This document shows, piece after piece, positions 56,330 to 64,000 of a stretch of DNA of 64,000 bases (positions are counted from its first letter, which is position 1; each line of letters opens with the position of its first letter). The DNA lies in the NCBI GenBank assembly GCA_027490725.1, contig JAIXXN010000035.1, positions 1 to 64,000 on the forward strand. Reading direction: 5' to 3'. This DNA comes from Oxalobacteraceae bacterium (GTDB lineage: Bacteria > Pseudomonadota > Gammaproteobacteria > Burkholderiales > Burkholderiaceae_D). The notes beneath the pieces are model-generated. The model did not search any database. It was not told where the DNA came from and saw only the letters and a program-made list of their open reading frames with translations. Made by a program: the position numbers and the translations under genes.

Positions 56330-56935
56330 ATGAAAAGTTTGTATCAGCGTGCAGGCCTGGCCCTGCTGTGCGGCGCGATGTTCGCAGGCTGCGGCGGCGG
56401 TGGCGGTAGTCTGGCCCTGAGCGGCAGCATTGCGGGTCTGAACAAACCGGATCTGGTTCTCATTAATGCCAAGAATGGCGAACTGCTGCCGATCAGCTCC
56501 GGTCAGGTCAGCTTCGTGTTCACCAAGCTGGTGGCGCCCGATGAAGTGTTCGACGTCCAGATCTCGAAACAGCCCACCGGCGCCAAGTGCAGCCCGGTCG
56601 GCACCACCAATACCGGCAAAGCCAGCGTCTACACGGCCTACTCGGTGCAATTTACCTGCGTCACCAACCCGTACACCCTGGGCGGCACGGTCACCGGTCT
56701 GGACACCAAAGGTCTGGTCCTGACCAACGGCTCCGACACCGTCAGCATCCTGCCACCAGCCGTCGCCGGTGCCAGTGTTAAATTCACCTTCCCGACCATG
56801 GTAGCGGACGGTTCGCCGTACGGCGTGACCATCCTGACCCAGCCTAAAGACACCAGCAAAGTCTGCACGCTGAGCAACGCCGTCGGCAATATGCCATCGG
56901 GCGACTACAGCGGCATCAGCGTCACCTGCCAATAA
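56330..56935 (+). CDS. Repeat lipoprotein, first paralogue
   Basis: A 201-aa lipoprotein of unknown function: signal helix, lipobox FAGC, Gly-rich linker, then two copies (about 32-110 and 111-201) of a domain of the form LSGSIAGLNKPDLVLIN...FTK...VFDVQISKQPTGAKC. The second copy is TLGGTVTGLDTKGLVLTNGSDT...YGVTILTQPKDTSKVC. Paired cysteines end each copy. The ATG MKSLYQRAG is chosen over an open frame reaching 47 codons further. 57 bp behind it lies a paralogue. Confidence 0.85.
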   Translation: MKSLYQRAGLALLCGAMFAGCGGGGGSLALSGSIAGLNKPDLVLINAKNGELLPISSGQVSFVFTKLVAPDEVFDVQISKQPTGAKCSPVGTTNTGKASVYTAYSVQFTCVTNPYTLGGTVTGLDTKGLVLTNGSDTVSILPPAVAGASVKFTFPTMVADGSPYGVTILTQPKDTSKVCTLSNAVGNMPSGDYSGISVTCQ

Positions 56936-56992
56936 TACGGGCCAGGCCGCTCACGACGCGGCCGCCCTTTCCTGTCTGATCTGGAGCACTAC

Positions 56993-57655
56993 ATGAACAT
57001 CAAATTCAACCTGAAATTCTGGGGCGCCGCAGCGGCGCTGGTACTGGGCGCAACGCTGGCCGGCTGTGGCGGCAAACAGCAATTCGCCGTACAGGGCACG
57101 ATTAGCGGCCTGAACAACGCCGGTCTGGTACTGGCCAACGGCAGCGACACCCTGACCGTACCGGCAGGCGCCTCGAGCTTCGTCATGCCGCAGCAGATTT
57201 CCTACGGCACCAGCTTCAACGTGGTGGTACAGACCCCGCCGGCGCACCAGAACTGCGCGCCCGTCGCAGCGACCGCGAGCGGTTCGGCCGGCCACACCAT
57301 CGCCATCGCCGTCCAGATCAACTGCTACCAGAACGCCTACGCCGTCGGCGGCAAGTTCAGCGGCCTGTTTGCGAATAACGACGCCACCGCCACCACCGCC
57401 GCCACCCCGCGCACCGTGGTCCTGCTGAACGGCACCGCCGGCGGCCAGTTGTCCGTCTCCAGCGCCATGGCTGACAGCAACACCCCGGGTGCCGGCTTCT
57501 TCAGCTTCGCCTCCGCCGTCAAATATGGCGATGCCTATGGCGTCACCATCCTGTCGCAGCCGAGCGACGTCAACTGCACGCTGGTCAACGGCAGCGGCAT
57601 CATGCCTGAATCGGCTGTCAACAATCTGGTACTGAGCTGCGTCCCGAAAACCTAA
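56993..57655 (+). CDS. Repeat lipoprotein, second paralogue
   Basis: A 220-aa lipoprotein (lipobox LAGC) with the same two-copy architecture as its neighbour: FAVQGTISGLNNAGLVLANGSDTLTVPAG...FNVVVQTPPAHQNC and then YAVGGKFSGLF...YGVTILSQPSDVNCTLVNGSGIMP. The two genes are clearly duplicates that have diverged. Exported and anchored in the envelope; no enzyme motif is visible. A candidate small RNA lies behind. Confidence 0.85.
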   Translation: MNIKFNLKFWGAAAALVLGATLAGCGGKQQFAVQGTISGLNNAGLVLANGSDTLTVPAGASSFVMPQQISYGTSFNVVVQTPPAHQNCAPVAATASGSAGHTIAIAVQINCYQNAYAVGGKFSGLFANNDATATTAATPRTVVLLNGTAGGQLSVSSAMADSNTPGAGFFSFASAVKYGDAYGVTILSQPSDVNCTLVNGSGIMPESAVNNLVLSCVPKT

Positions 57656-57733
57656 GACGCACGGCCCGCGACAGCGGGGTGGAGGACACAGCAGATATGC
57701 GTTAAGCGAATGATGGATATGCGAAAAATAAAC

Positions 57734-57830
57734 TTGCCTTATATGTCGCGTCGCAGCATACTAGCCCTGTCTCCTCCACTTCTTGCAAAGGAATTGGATT
57801 TAGCCCGCTCACTGTAGCGGGCTTTTTTTT
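57734..57830 (+). ncRNA. Candidate small RNA with intrinsic terminator
   Basis: Promoter-like TTGCCT (57734-57739), 17 bp, CATACT (57757-57762) would start a transcript of about 60 nt near 57769. It ends in a strong terminator: 8-bp stem AGCCCGCT/AGCGGGCT (57802-57809, 57816-57823) with a run of eight T. The 5' part holds TCTCCTCCAC, complementary to ribosome binding sites. Also, 57679-57691 is complementary to 57767-57779 at 12 of 13 positions, so the longer lipoprotein transcript could fold over it. An ordinary 3' UTR is the alternative. Confidence 0.45.
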
Positions 57831-57856
57831 GCCTGGAAATGAGCTGAAGTTGCCTG

Positions 57857-57902
57857 AAAAAAAGGGGCGCAAGGCCAATGCTCGGCATTGACCTTGCGCC
57901 CC
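57857..57902 (-). terminator. Rho-independent terminator of rsmA
   Basis: A stem of 18 positions, 17 paired (57864-57881 with 57885-57902), a TCG loop, and seven A on the plus strand (57857-57863) forming the U-tract of the minus-strand transcript. It ends 19 bp from the rsmA stop. Confidence 0.95.
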
Positions 57903-57921
57903 TATTTCTTGGGCAAGTCTT

Positions 57922-58692
57922 TTAGTGCGGCAGATTGGCCAGCGCGACGTATTGTTCGAGGCTGACGGTTTCCGGACGGGTCGAGGGGTCGATGCCGGCG
58001 GCGATGATCTGGGCTTCGGTGAACATGCCGGCCAGGCAGTTGCGGATCACTTTGCGGCGCTGCGAGAACGCTTTCAGTACCACCGCTTCGAGACGCGCAC
58101 CATCGCAGGCCAGCGGTGCGGCGACCGGAATCATGCGCACGATGGCCGATTCGACTTTCGGCGGCGGATCGAAGGCTTCCGGCGGCACGATGAACATCAG
58201 CGTCATGTCGTAACGCCATTGCAGCATCACTGACAGGCGGCCATACACTTTGCTGCCAGGCGGGGCCACCATGCGCTCCACCACTTCTTTTTGCAGCATG
58301 AAGTGCTGATCCTGTACCTGCGGCGCGAACGTCGCCAGATGGAACAGCAGCGGGCTGGAAATGTTGTAGGGCAGATTGCCCACCACCCGCAATTTCTGAC
58401 CTTCCGGCACCGGCAGGCTGCCGAAGTCGAATTTCAGGGCATCGCCGGCGTGGATGCTCAGCTTGTTCGGCGGATAGCGTTTCTCTAGTCGCGCCACCAG
58501 ATCGCGGTCCAGCTCGACGACGTGCATGTGCGGCAGGCTGCGCAGCAGTTGCTCCGTCATGGCGCCCAGACCGGGGCCGATTTCGACCATGGCATCGCCA
58601 GCGACCGGCGCGATGACCTCGGTGATATGGTCCAGCACATTGTTATCGTGCAGGAAGTTCTGGCCGAAGCGTTTTCGGGCGACGTGTTTCAT
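57922..58692 (-). CDS. rsmA: 16S rRNA dimethyltransferase RsmA (KsgA)
   Basis: Dimethylates A1518 and A1519 of 16S rRNA late in 30S maturation. The 256-aa protein starts [19 protein letters not shown] motif I is [15 protein letters not shown], the catalytic loop [14 protein letters not shown], and the C-terminal domain has [12 protein letters not shown]. The ATG at 58692 is 5 bp after the pdxA stop. The frame upstream is shadow sequence of pdxA. Last gene of the lptD-surA-pdxA-rsmA run. Confidence 0.98.
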   Translation of the reverse strand: MKHVARKRFGQNFLHDNNVLDHITEVIAPVAGDAMVEIGPGLGAMTEQLLRSLPHMHVVELDRDLVARLEKRYPPNKLSIHAGDALKFDFGSLPVPEGQKLRVVGNLPYNISSPLLFHLATFAPQVQDQHFMLQKEVVERMVAPPGSKVYGRLSVMLQWRYDMTLMFIVPPEAFDPPPKVESAIVRMIPVAAPLACDGARLEAVVLKAFSQRRKVIRNCLAGMFTEAQIIAAGIDPSTRPETVSLEQYVALANLPH

Positions 58693-58697
58693 AATAT

Positions 58698-59762
58698 TCA
58701 GACAGTAAGAGGTTGAGAGGCGGCCACCATGGCCAGCGCACTGTCGATGGCAGCCAGCATGCTGCCACTGTCGGCGCGGCCCAGGCCTTGCGCCGCCAGA
58801 TCGAGCGCGGTGCCGTGATCGACCGAGGTGCGGATGAACGGCAGACCCAGCGTAATGTTCACGCCGCGCCCGAAGCAGGCGTATTTCAACACCGGCAAGC
58901 CCTGATCGTGGTACATCGCCAGCACGCAATCGGCGTCCTGCAGATACTTGGGCTGGAACACCGTGTCGGCCGGATACGGGCCGCTGGCAGCGATACCCTG
59001 CGCCTGCGCCGCGGCCAGCGCGGGCTGGATCACATCGATTTCTTCGCGTCCCAGATAACCGTTTTCGCCGGCGTGGGGATTCAGACCGCACACCAGTATG
59101 CGTGGCTGGGCCAGACCGAACTTGGTTTTCAGGTCCTGATTCAGGATCGTGAGGGTGCGCAGCAAGCCGTCGACGCTGATTGCCGCCGACACCTGCTGCA
59201 AGGGCAGATGGGTGGTGGCTAAGGCCACCCGCAGCGGCGCTACCGGCGCGGCGCCCGGCTGGCCAGCCAGCATCATCACCACCTGTTCGGTGCCGCTGTG
59301 CTGGGCCAGATATTCGGTGTGGCCGGTGAAAGCAATCCCGGCATCGTTAATGGTACTTTTCTGCAGCGGCGCCGTGACCATGCCGGCAAACCAGCCCGCT
59401 TTCAAGCCTTCCAGCGCCAGATCCAGCGTAGCCAGCACGCTGCGCCCGTTCAGGTGATCGAGCCGGCCCGCCACCACATGGGCGGCCAGCGGTACGTCAA
59501 TCACGATCAGCCGGTCCGGGCCGAAGCGTGGCAGGCCGGCGTTGCGCACCGCCTGCGAGGACAGAGCCGAGACGCGGATTTCCGGATCGACATCGAGCGC
59601 CAGCATGGCCAGATAGGCCGCATCGCCCAGCAGCACGCAATTGGCTTCGTGGCGACGCGCCCACGCGGCGCGCAAGGCGATTTCCGGGCCGATGCCGGCC
59701 GGTTCGCCGACCGTCAGGGCCAGCACGGGACGGCTTCCCGAAGCAGAATTGCTGGCGCGCAT
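58698..59762 (-). CDS. pdxA: 4-hydroxythreonine-4-phosphate dehydrogenase
   Basis: NAD-dependent step of pyridoxal phosphate synthesis (DXP-independent of host uptake). The 354-aa protein has [13 protein letters not shown] at the start, a metal-binding [25 protein letters not shown], and [12 protein letters not shown]. These are the diagnostic PdxA blocks. 34 bp after surA and 5 bp before rsmA. Confidence 0.98.
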   Translation of the reverse strand: MRASNSASGSRPVLALTVGEPAGIGPEIALRAAWARRHEANCVLLGDAAYLAMLALDVDPEIRVSALSSQAVRNAGLPRFGPDRLIVIDVPLAAHVVAGRLDHLNGRSVLATLDLALEGLKAGWFAGMVTAPLQKSTINDAGIAFTGHTEYLAQHSGTEQVVMMLAGQPGAAPVAPLRVALATTHLPLQQVSAAISVDGLLRTLTILNQDLKTKFGLAQPRILVCGLNPHAGENGYLGREEIDVIQPALAAAQAQGIAASGPYPADTVFQPKYLQDADCVLAMYHDQGLPVLKYACFGRGVNITLGLPFIRTSVDHGTALDLAAQGLGRADSGSMLAAIDSALAMVAASQPLTV

Positions 59763-59796
59763 GGGCTACCCTTTATTGCTGGTTGATTCGAATGAC

Positions 59797-61269
59797 TTAT
59801 TTTTTTGCTGCAGCGCCGTCTTCGGTACGGAACTCGACATAGGCGCGGTCGCGTACTTCACGCTGCCAGCTTTCCGCCGCTTCTTCCATCTTGCGTTCGC
59901 GAATCGCCTGACGGGCATTGTTACGCTCGCGCTCCTTGGAGACGTCGTCGCTCTTGCGTTCCAGCACCTCGATCAGGTGGATACCGAAGCTCGATTCCAC
60001 CGGCTCGCTGACTTCACCGATTTTCAGGTTGTTCATGGCCGTCTCGAATTCCGGCATGGTGTCGCCCGGATACAGCCAGCCCAGGTCGCCGCCCTTGGAG
60101 GCCGAACCATCGTTCGACACCAGACGCGCCAGATCTTCGAATTTGGCCGCCTTGTTATCCAGACGCTCTTTCAGTTCCAGCAGCTTGCGCTTGGCATCGG
60201 CAGCACTCATGGTCGGCGTGACCTTCAGCAGAATGTGACGGGCACGGGTCTGCTGCACGGCTGCGACCGCCTGTGCTTCGGCCAGACTGCGGCGCTCGAA
60301 CACCTTCAGAATGTGGAACGCGCCCACGCTCTTGATGATTGGCGTCACCTGACCGGGTTTCAGCTTGACCAGCGCTTCGGCAAACACCGGCGGCAGACGC
60401 TCGGGCTGGCGCCAGCCCACCACGCCACCCTGCAGGGCATCGCTGGCGTCGGAATAGGTAGCAGCCATCTTGGCGAAGTCGGCGCCAGTGCGCAGCTGGC
60501 GCATCACTTCTTCGGCGCGCGCACGGCGCTGGGCGATTACTTCGGCGGTGGCGTTATCCGGAATGCGCACCATGATTTGCGAAATATTCAGTTCGAACTG
60601 CTCGGCCGCTGCGGCTTTTTCGGCGGCCAGGAAGCTATCCACTTCCGCGTCGGAAATTTGGATCTTGGCATCGACTTCATGCTCGCGCAGGCGCTGCATG
60701 ATGATTTCTTCGCGAATCTCTTCGCGGAAGGCCGCGTACGGGATGCCGTCTTTTTCCATCTGGTTGCGCAGATCCTGCACGCTCAGTTTCTGTGCTTCGG
60801 CGATCCGGCCGATGGCGCGATCGAGTTGCAGGTCATCGACGCGCACGCCCATTTCCTTGGCCATCTGCAGCTGGGCGCGTTCCACGATCATGCGCTCGAG
60901 CAGCTGGCGACGCAGGTCGGCCGCTTCCGGCAGCGCCACGTTCTGGCCCTTCATGCGCCCCGTCACCGTCTTGATACGGTTATTCAGCTCACGCTGGGTA
61001 ATCACATCGTCATTCACCACCACCACGATGGAATCGATGCTCACATTGCCCGATTCGCCGGGCGGCAGGAAACCTTTGCCATCACTTTTAACGGCTGGTT
61101 TGGCAGCCAGCGGCGTGGCAGCAGCTGCCGAAGCGGTCGCGGCCGGAGCGGCCGGGGCGACCACGGGTGTCGGAGCCGGCTTTTTGCCGAACAGGCTGCA
61201 ACCGGCCAGCGCGCTGCTGCACAACAGCAGCGCCAGAACTTTCATCGGGATGGGACGGGCATTACGCAT
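59797..61269 (-). CDS. surA: Periplasmic chaperone SurA, apparently lipidated
   Basis: Chaperone and peptidyl-prolyl isomerase for outer-membrane proteins. The 490-aa precursor has the SurA N domain (IVVVVNDDVITQRELNNRI...), two parvulin domains (about 275-375 with HILKVFERRS, about 385-485 with DLGWLYPGDTMPEFE) and a C-terminal helix. Unusually, the signal peptide ends SALAGCSLF, a lipobox, followed by a 45-residue Ala/Pro/Lys linker. SurA is normally soluble. It sits between lptD (87 bp) and pdxA (34 bp), the conserved order. Confidence 0.96.
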   Translation of the reverse strand: MRNARPIPMKVLALLLCSSALAGCSLFGKKPAPTPVVAPAAPAATASAAAATPLAAKPAVKSDGKGFLPPGESGNVSIDSIVVVVNDDVITQRELNNRIKTVTGRMKGQNVALPEAADLRRQLLERMIVERAQLQMAKEMGVRVDDLQLDRAIGRIAEAQKLSVQDLRNQMEKDGIPYAAFREEIREEIIMQRLREHEVDAKIQISDAEVDSFLAAEKAAAAEQFELNISQIMVRIPDNATAEVIAQRRARAEEVMRQLRTGADFAKMAATYSDASDALQGGVVGWRQPERLPPVFAEALVKLKPGQVTPIIKSVGAFHILKVFERRSLAEAQAVAAVQQTRARHILLKVTPTMSAADAKRKLLELKERLDNKAAKFEDLARLVSNDGSASKGGDLGWLYPGDTMPEFETAMNNLKIGEVSEPVESSFGIHLIEVLERKSDDVSKERERNNARQAIRERKMEEAAESWQREVRDRAYVEFRTEDGAAAKK

Positions 61270-61356
61270 GGTAGAAGCTCAAATGTCAGTAGTCATCAAT
61301 CAAACAGCGCCGCCCGTCCGCAAGGGACGGCTGGCGCCGGGGGGAGGCAACAGACC

Positions 61357-63630
61357 TTAACGGCCATAGCCCTCATTCAAACGCTGGTAACCGGGAATAC
61401 TATTTTTCATCGCCTCGAGCGGACTGCCCACGCCGAGGTGCGACAGGCCGTTCAACTCCAGCTGGAAGAAGATCGGCGTAGACGCCTTGGTCGAGGTAGT
61501 CACGAAGCGCTGTGCGCCCATACGGAACACCCAGCAGTCGCTGTTGTACTCGAGACCGATCAGACTTTCCAGCACTTTTTTATCCTGCACGGAATAGCTG
61601 ACGCGGCCCACACCATACCAGCGCTGGAAAATCGGCCACTGGCTGGACACATCGATATTTTTAAAACTGTTACGCAGATAGCGGTAGCCGAGGTTGAGTA
61701 CCTTCTTCTGGCCCGGCAACCATTGCACGGTATAGCTTTCCGACACCACCCGGCTCTGGCTCGGGCTGTACTGCACGGCGCTGTCAAAGCCCCAGCTCTC
61801 GGCGATCCGGCCGGTGGCTGCCAGCAGCATATCGGAACGGGTGTCGACTACCGCCGTGGACGACTTCAGCTGGACCAGCTGGTCACGGAAATAGAAGCGC
61901 TGACCAAACGCCAGACGCAGCGCTTCGCCGCCGGCATCATTCAGGAAGCGCGACACCAGTGCCGCCGTCAACTGATTGGCGTCACCGATACGGTCGGAAC
62001 CGACAAAGCGGTTTTCCGAGAAAATCTGGCTGAAGTTGAAGGTGGCGGCGTCCGTATCGAAGGTCGGGAAGCGGCTCTGGTCGCGGTACGGGGTGTTCAC
62101 GTAGAACAAACGCGGTTCCAAGGTCTGGGTCATCTCCTTGCCACCGAATTGCAAGGGCCGCTCGAACACCAGCCCGGCATCGACCGACAGCGTCGGCACG
62201 GCGCGCGACAGCTGCGTGGCGGCACTGCCGGTGGTGTCATTGGCATCCAGTTCATAGCGGGCCAGATTCACACTGGCTTTCGGCGTGATGAAATAACTGG
62301 CGCCGATCAGCGGGTAGCTCAGTTGCGGAATCGCCACCAGCCGGGTACCGCGCAGCAGGGTCGGGTGGAAGAAGCGGGTCAGTTCGCTATCCAGAGCCCA
62401 GTCGAAACCACCGGCCACGTCATACTGGGCGGCATGGAAGTTGATTGCCGGCAGCCGGTCATAGGGACGCGACACGAACAGACTGGCGTCCACCACCGCT
62501 TCCGGATCCTGCAGCACCTGATACTTCTGCACCCGCGCCGTCAGGGTCCAGAAATCGCCATGGTAGTCGGTACGCAATTCGCGCAGCAGCTGACGTTCCG
62601 TCGAGCTCGACACCGTCTTGGAGAAATCATTGGGATAGTTGTTATCCGAGGCAGCGCGCACCTGCCAGCCATACGACCAGTCACTGCTCAGCTCCTGGGC
62701 GTGGCTGGAACGGATGCTCCAGCGGTCGGTCGAACCACCGCTAGTGGCCGGCAGATACTGCTTATCGTGCGGCAGGTATTCGAGATAGGTTTCACCCTGA
62801 TACAGCCCGCCCGTCGTTTCACCCAGATAGCGGCCATTCGCGCCCAGCTGGAAGCCGCGGCGCGGAATGATTTTCGGGTACACCGTCAGATCGCGGTTCG
62901 GCGCGATGTTGAAGTAATACGGTACGGTCAGCTCGGCAGCCCCCTTGGAACCGAAGCCGGGCATCGGCGACAGCCAGCCCGAACGGCGTGCGCCGGACAG
63001 CGAGAACGACAGCGCAGGCGTACCCAGAATCGGCACGTCCTTGAAATAGATGATGGTCTTGCCAGCCGTGCCGACGTCGCGCCCGGAATCAAGATTCAGG
63101 GTGTTGGAGCGCAGATACCAGTCCGGATTGGCGCTCTGGCAAGTACTGTAAGTGCCATTCAGCACCAGCGCTTCATCTTCATTGAGAAAATTGATGCGCT
63201 CGGCCTTGCCCTGCGCATGGTTGGCTTCCAGCCGGTAGGTCGGGTTGAGCATATAGCCCTGCCCCGTATCCATATTCAGCTGCAGGGCGTCGCCCGTGAA
63301 ATAGTCGCCGAAACGCCAGATCCGCACATGGCCTTCGGCCTGCACCTCGTCTTCGACCTGACGGTAGCAGGCGGTGTCGGCACGCACCTTGGTCTGATCT
63401 TTTACCAGCTCGGCATCCCGGGTCAGTACGATCTCGCGTTCGGGACGCCCGCTAATGTCTTCCGCCTGAATGGTGGTGACGGCCGCCTTGTTCTCCACCC
63501 GTGGCGCACGCGTCTTTCCGGGCAAGCTCTGGGCGTAGCCGGGCACGGCCGACACCGTAACGAGGGCAGTCAGGGCATACGCCCAGCGGTGCGGGGAGGT
63601 GGGGGGCAAAAGCCAGCGCAGGCAACTCAT
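61357..63630 (-). CDS. lptD: LPS assembly outer membrane protein LptD
   Basis: Forms with LptE the outer-membrane translocon for LPS. The 757-aa precursor has a signal peptide, an OstA-type beta-jellyroll (about 50-180: GRPEREIVLTRDAELVKDQTKVRADTACYRQVEDEVQAEGHV), and a large barrel with ARRSGWLSPMPGFGSKGAAELTVPYYFNIAPN. First gene of the run toward rsmA. Divergent from amgK. Cysteines expected for disulfides are visible (ACY, TCQS, DCW). Confidence 0.97.
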   Translation of the reverse strand: MSCLRWLLPPTSPHRWAYALTALVTVSAVPGYAQSLPGKTRAPRVENKAAVTTIQAEDISGRPEREIVLTRDAELVKDQTKVRADTACYRQVEDEVQAEGHVRIWRFGDYFTGDALQLNMDTGQGYMLNPTYRLEANHAQGKAERINFLNEDEALVLNGTYSTCQSANPDWYLRSNTLNLDSGRDVGTAGKTIIYFKDVPILGTPALSFSLSGARRSGWLSPMPGFGSKGAAELTVPYYFNIAPNRDLTVYPKIIPRRGFQLGANGRYLGETTGGLYQGETYLEYLPHDKQYLPATSGGSTDRWSIRSSHAQELSSDWSYGWQVRAASDNNYPNDFSKTVSSSTERQLLRELRTDYHGDFWTLTARVQKYQVLQDPEAVVDASLFVSRPYDRLPAINFHAAQYDVAGGFDWALDSELTRFFHPTLLRGTRLVAIPQLSYPLIGASYFITPKASVNLARYELDANDTTGSAATQLSRAVPTLSVDAGLVFERPLQFGGKEMTQTLEPRLFYVNTPYRDQSRFPTFDTDAATFNFSQIFSENRFVGSDRIGDANQLTAALVSRFLNDAGGEALRLAFGQRFYFRDQLVQLKSSTAVVDTRSDMLLAATGRIAESWGFDSAVQYSPSQSRVVSESYTVQWLPGQKKVLNLGYRYLRNSFKNIDVSSQWPIFQRWYGVGRVSYSVQDKKVLESLIGLEYNSDCWVFRMGAQRFVTTSTKASTPIFFQLELNGLSHLGVGSPLEAMKNSIPGYQRLNEGYGR

Positions 63631-63728
63631 GAAAAATAGGGGCGTACCACCATGAAAGGCGATTTTTTGATCTGAATCCCTTATTATAGGGGAATCTTCA
63701 GCCTATACCGGTTTCCGCCGTCTGCTCA

Positions 63729-64000
63729 ATGTCTTTATTACAGAATTTACCAACTGATACGCCTGCAAACGTGTCCAGCCCTAGCACCCCTGACCTGCGT
63801 CTGGCCGCCCTCACCGAGTGGCTGGCCGGCCTGAACGTGGTGGCCACCGCCAGCGCCCGTCCGGCTTCGGCCGACGCCAGCTTCCGCCGCTACTTCCGCC
63901 TCGACGTCTTGCCAGAACAACAAGCCACGCTGGGCAGCACCCTGATCGCCATGGATGCACCGCCGGAACGTGAAAACGTGCTGGGCTATGTCAAAGTCGC
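63729..64000 (+). CDS. amgK: Aminoglycoside-phosphotransferase-fold kinase AmgK, N-terminal part
   Basis: First 90 codons of a small-sugar kinase that runs off the window. The start MSLLQNLPTDTP is followed by a 20-residue Ser/Pro lead, then the family block ASADASFRRYFRLDV and TLIAMDAPPERENVLGYVKV. AmgK phosphorylates N-acetylmuramate and GlcNAc in the peptidoglycan recycling route that makes UDP-MurNAc. Position divergent from lptD is the usual place for it, usually with murU next. The 98 bp between lptD and this gene hold the promoters. Confidence 0.85.
   Translation, partial: MSLLQNLPTDTPANVSSPSTPDLRLAALTEWLAGLNVVATASARPASADASFRRYFRLDVLPEQQATLGSTLIAMDAPPERENVLGYVKV

Noticed and set aside
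59641..63639. A very long plus-strand open frame of about 1330 codons across surA and lptD
   Set aside because: It lies wholly opposite two certain genes, is rich in His/Gln/Arg/Gly as expected for the antisense of GC-rich codons, and contains no domain or start signal.

Overview
The window reads as chromosomal DNA of a Gram-negative betaproteobacterium. GC is high throughout, the envelope set is complete (lptD, surA, lptE, bamE, TolC), and the housekeeping blocks leuS-lptE-holA-proA-hemJ, lptD-surA-pdxA-rsmA (divergent from an amgK-like kinase) and bamE|fur are arranged as in Burkholderiales. An Oxalobacteraceae-like member seems likeliest, but this was judged by eye and a Neisseriales-type host cannot be excluded.

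Layout. 1-5.4 kb: nadK-recN-hemH-grpE-dnaK on the minus strand. grpE and dnaK each have a near-consensus sigma-32 promoter, and a CIRCE-like HrcA site lies further upstream. 5.5-10.5 kb: DUF3667 membrane protein, gloA, pcm-rhodanese-tolC and a TetR regulator. 10.6-19.8 kb: plus-strand genes for a sugar MFS permease, a 58-aa protein, an M14 peptidase, an alpha/beta hydrolase, a YkgJ protein, uppP, recQ, a secreted amidohydrolase and a HIRAN-like protein. 19.8-28.2 kb: trmB, then a carbohydrate-use locus (GH1 beta-glucosidase, AmpG-like permease, TonB-dependent receptor, tryptophan-halogenase-like flavoprotein). Copies of one LacI-type palindrome tie this locus together: one on the GH1 promoter, one inside GH1, and three spaced exactly 21 bp between the receptor and halogenase genes. 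No LacI gene is in the window.

28.2-29.4 kb is a small AT-richer accessory patch beside tRNA-Gly(CCC). It carries an M15-type peptidase gene directly followed by a small secreted cysteine-containing protein, arranged like an effector-immunity pair. 29.5-32.7 kb: M28 peptidase, an orphan flagellin with a sigma-28-like promoter, and a 57-aa lipoprotein. 32.7-38.8 kb: a signalling set of HDOD-GAF-histidine kinase, a response regulator with PAS-GGDEF-EAL, and a 13-repeat Sel1 protein. 38.9-46.6 kb: a frameshifted MFS remnant, rlmL, hemJ, proA, holA, lptE and leuS. 46.7-49.3 kb: AraC regulator, VOC protein between related short tandem repeats, map and a barstar-like protein. 49.3-54.5 kb: bamE-dapB-exbB-exbD-barstar operon, divergent fur, hrcA and a HAD hydrolase. 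54.6-57.8 kb: metallophosphoesterase lipoprotein, two paralogous repeat lipoproteins and a candidate small RNA. 57.9-64 kb: rsmA, pdxA, surA (with a lipobox), lptD and the start of amgK.

Most genes are core. The places most worth following up are the LacI-operator sugar locus, the M15/small-secreted-protein pair at tRNA-Gly, the paralogous lipoproteins with the candidate sRNA, and the recurring short intergenic tandem repeats.
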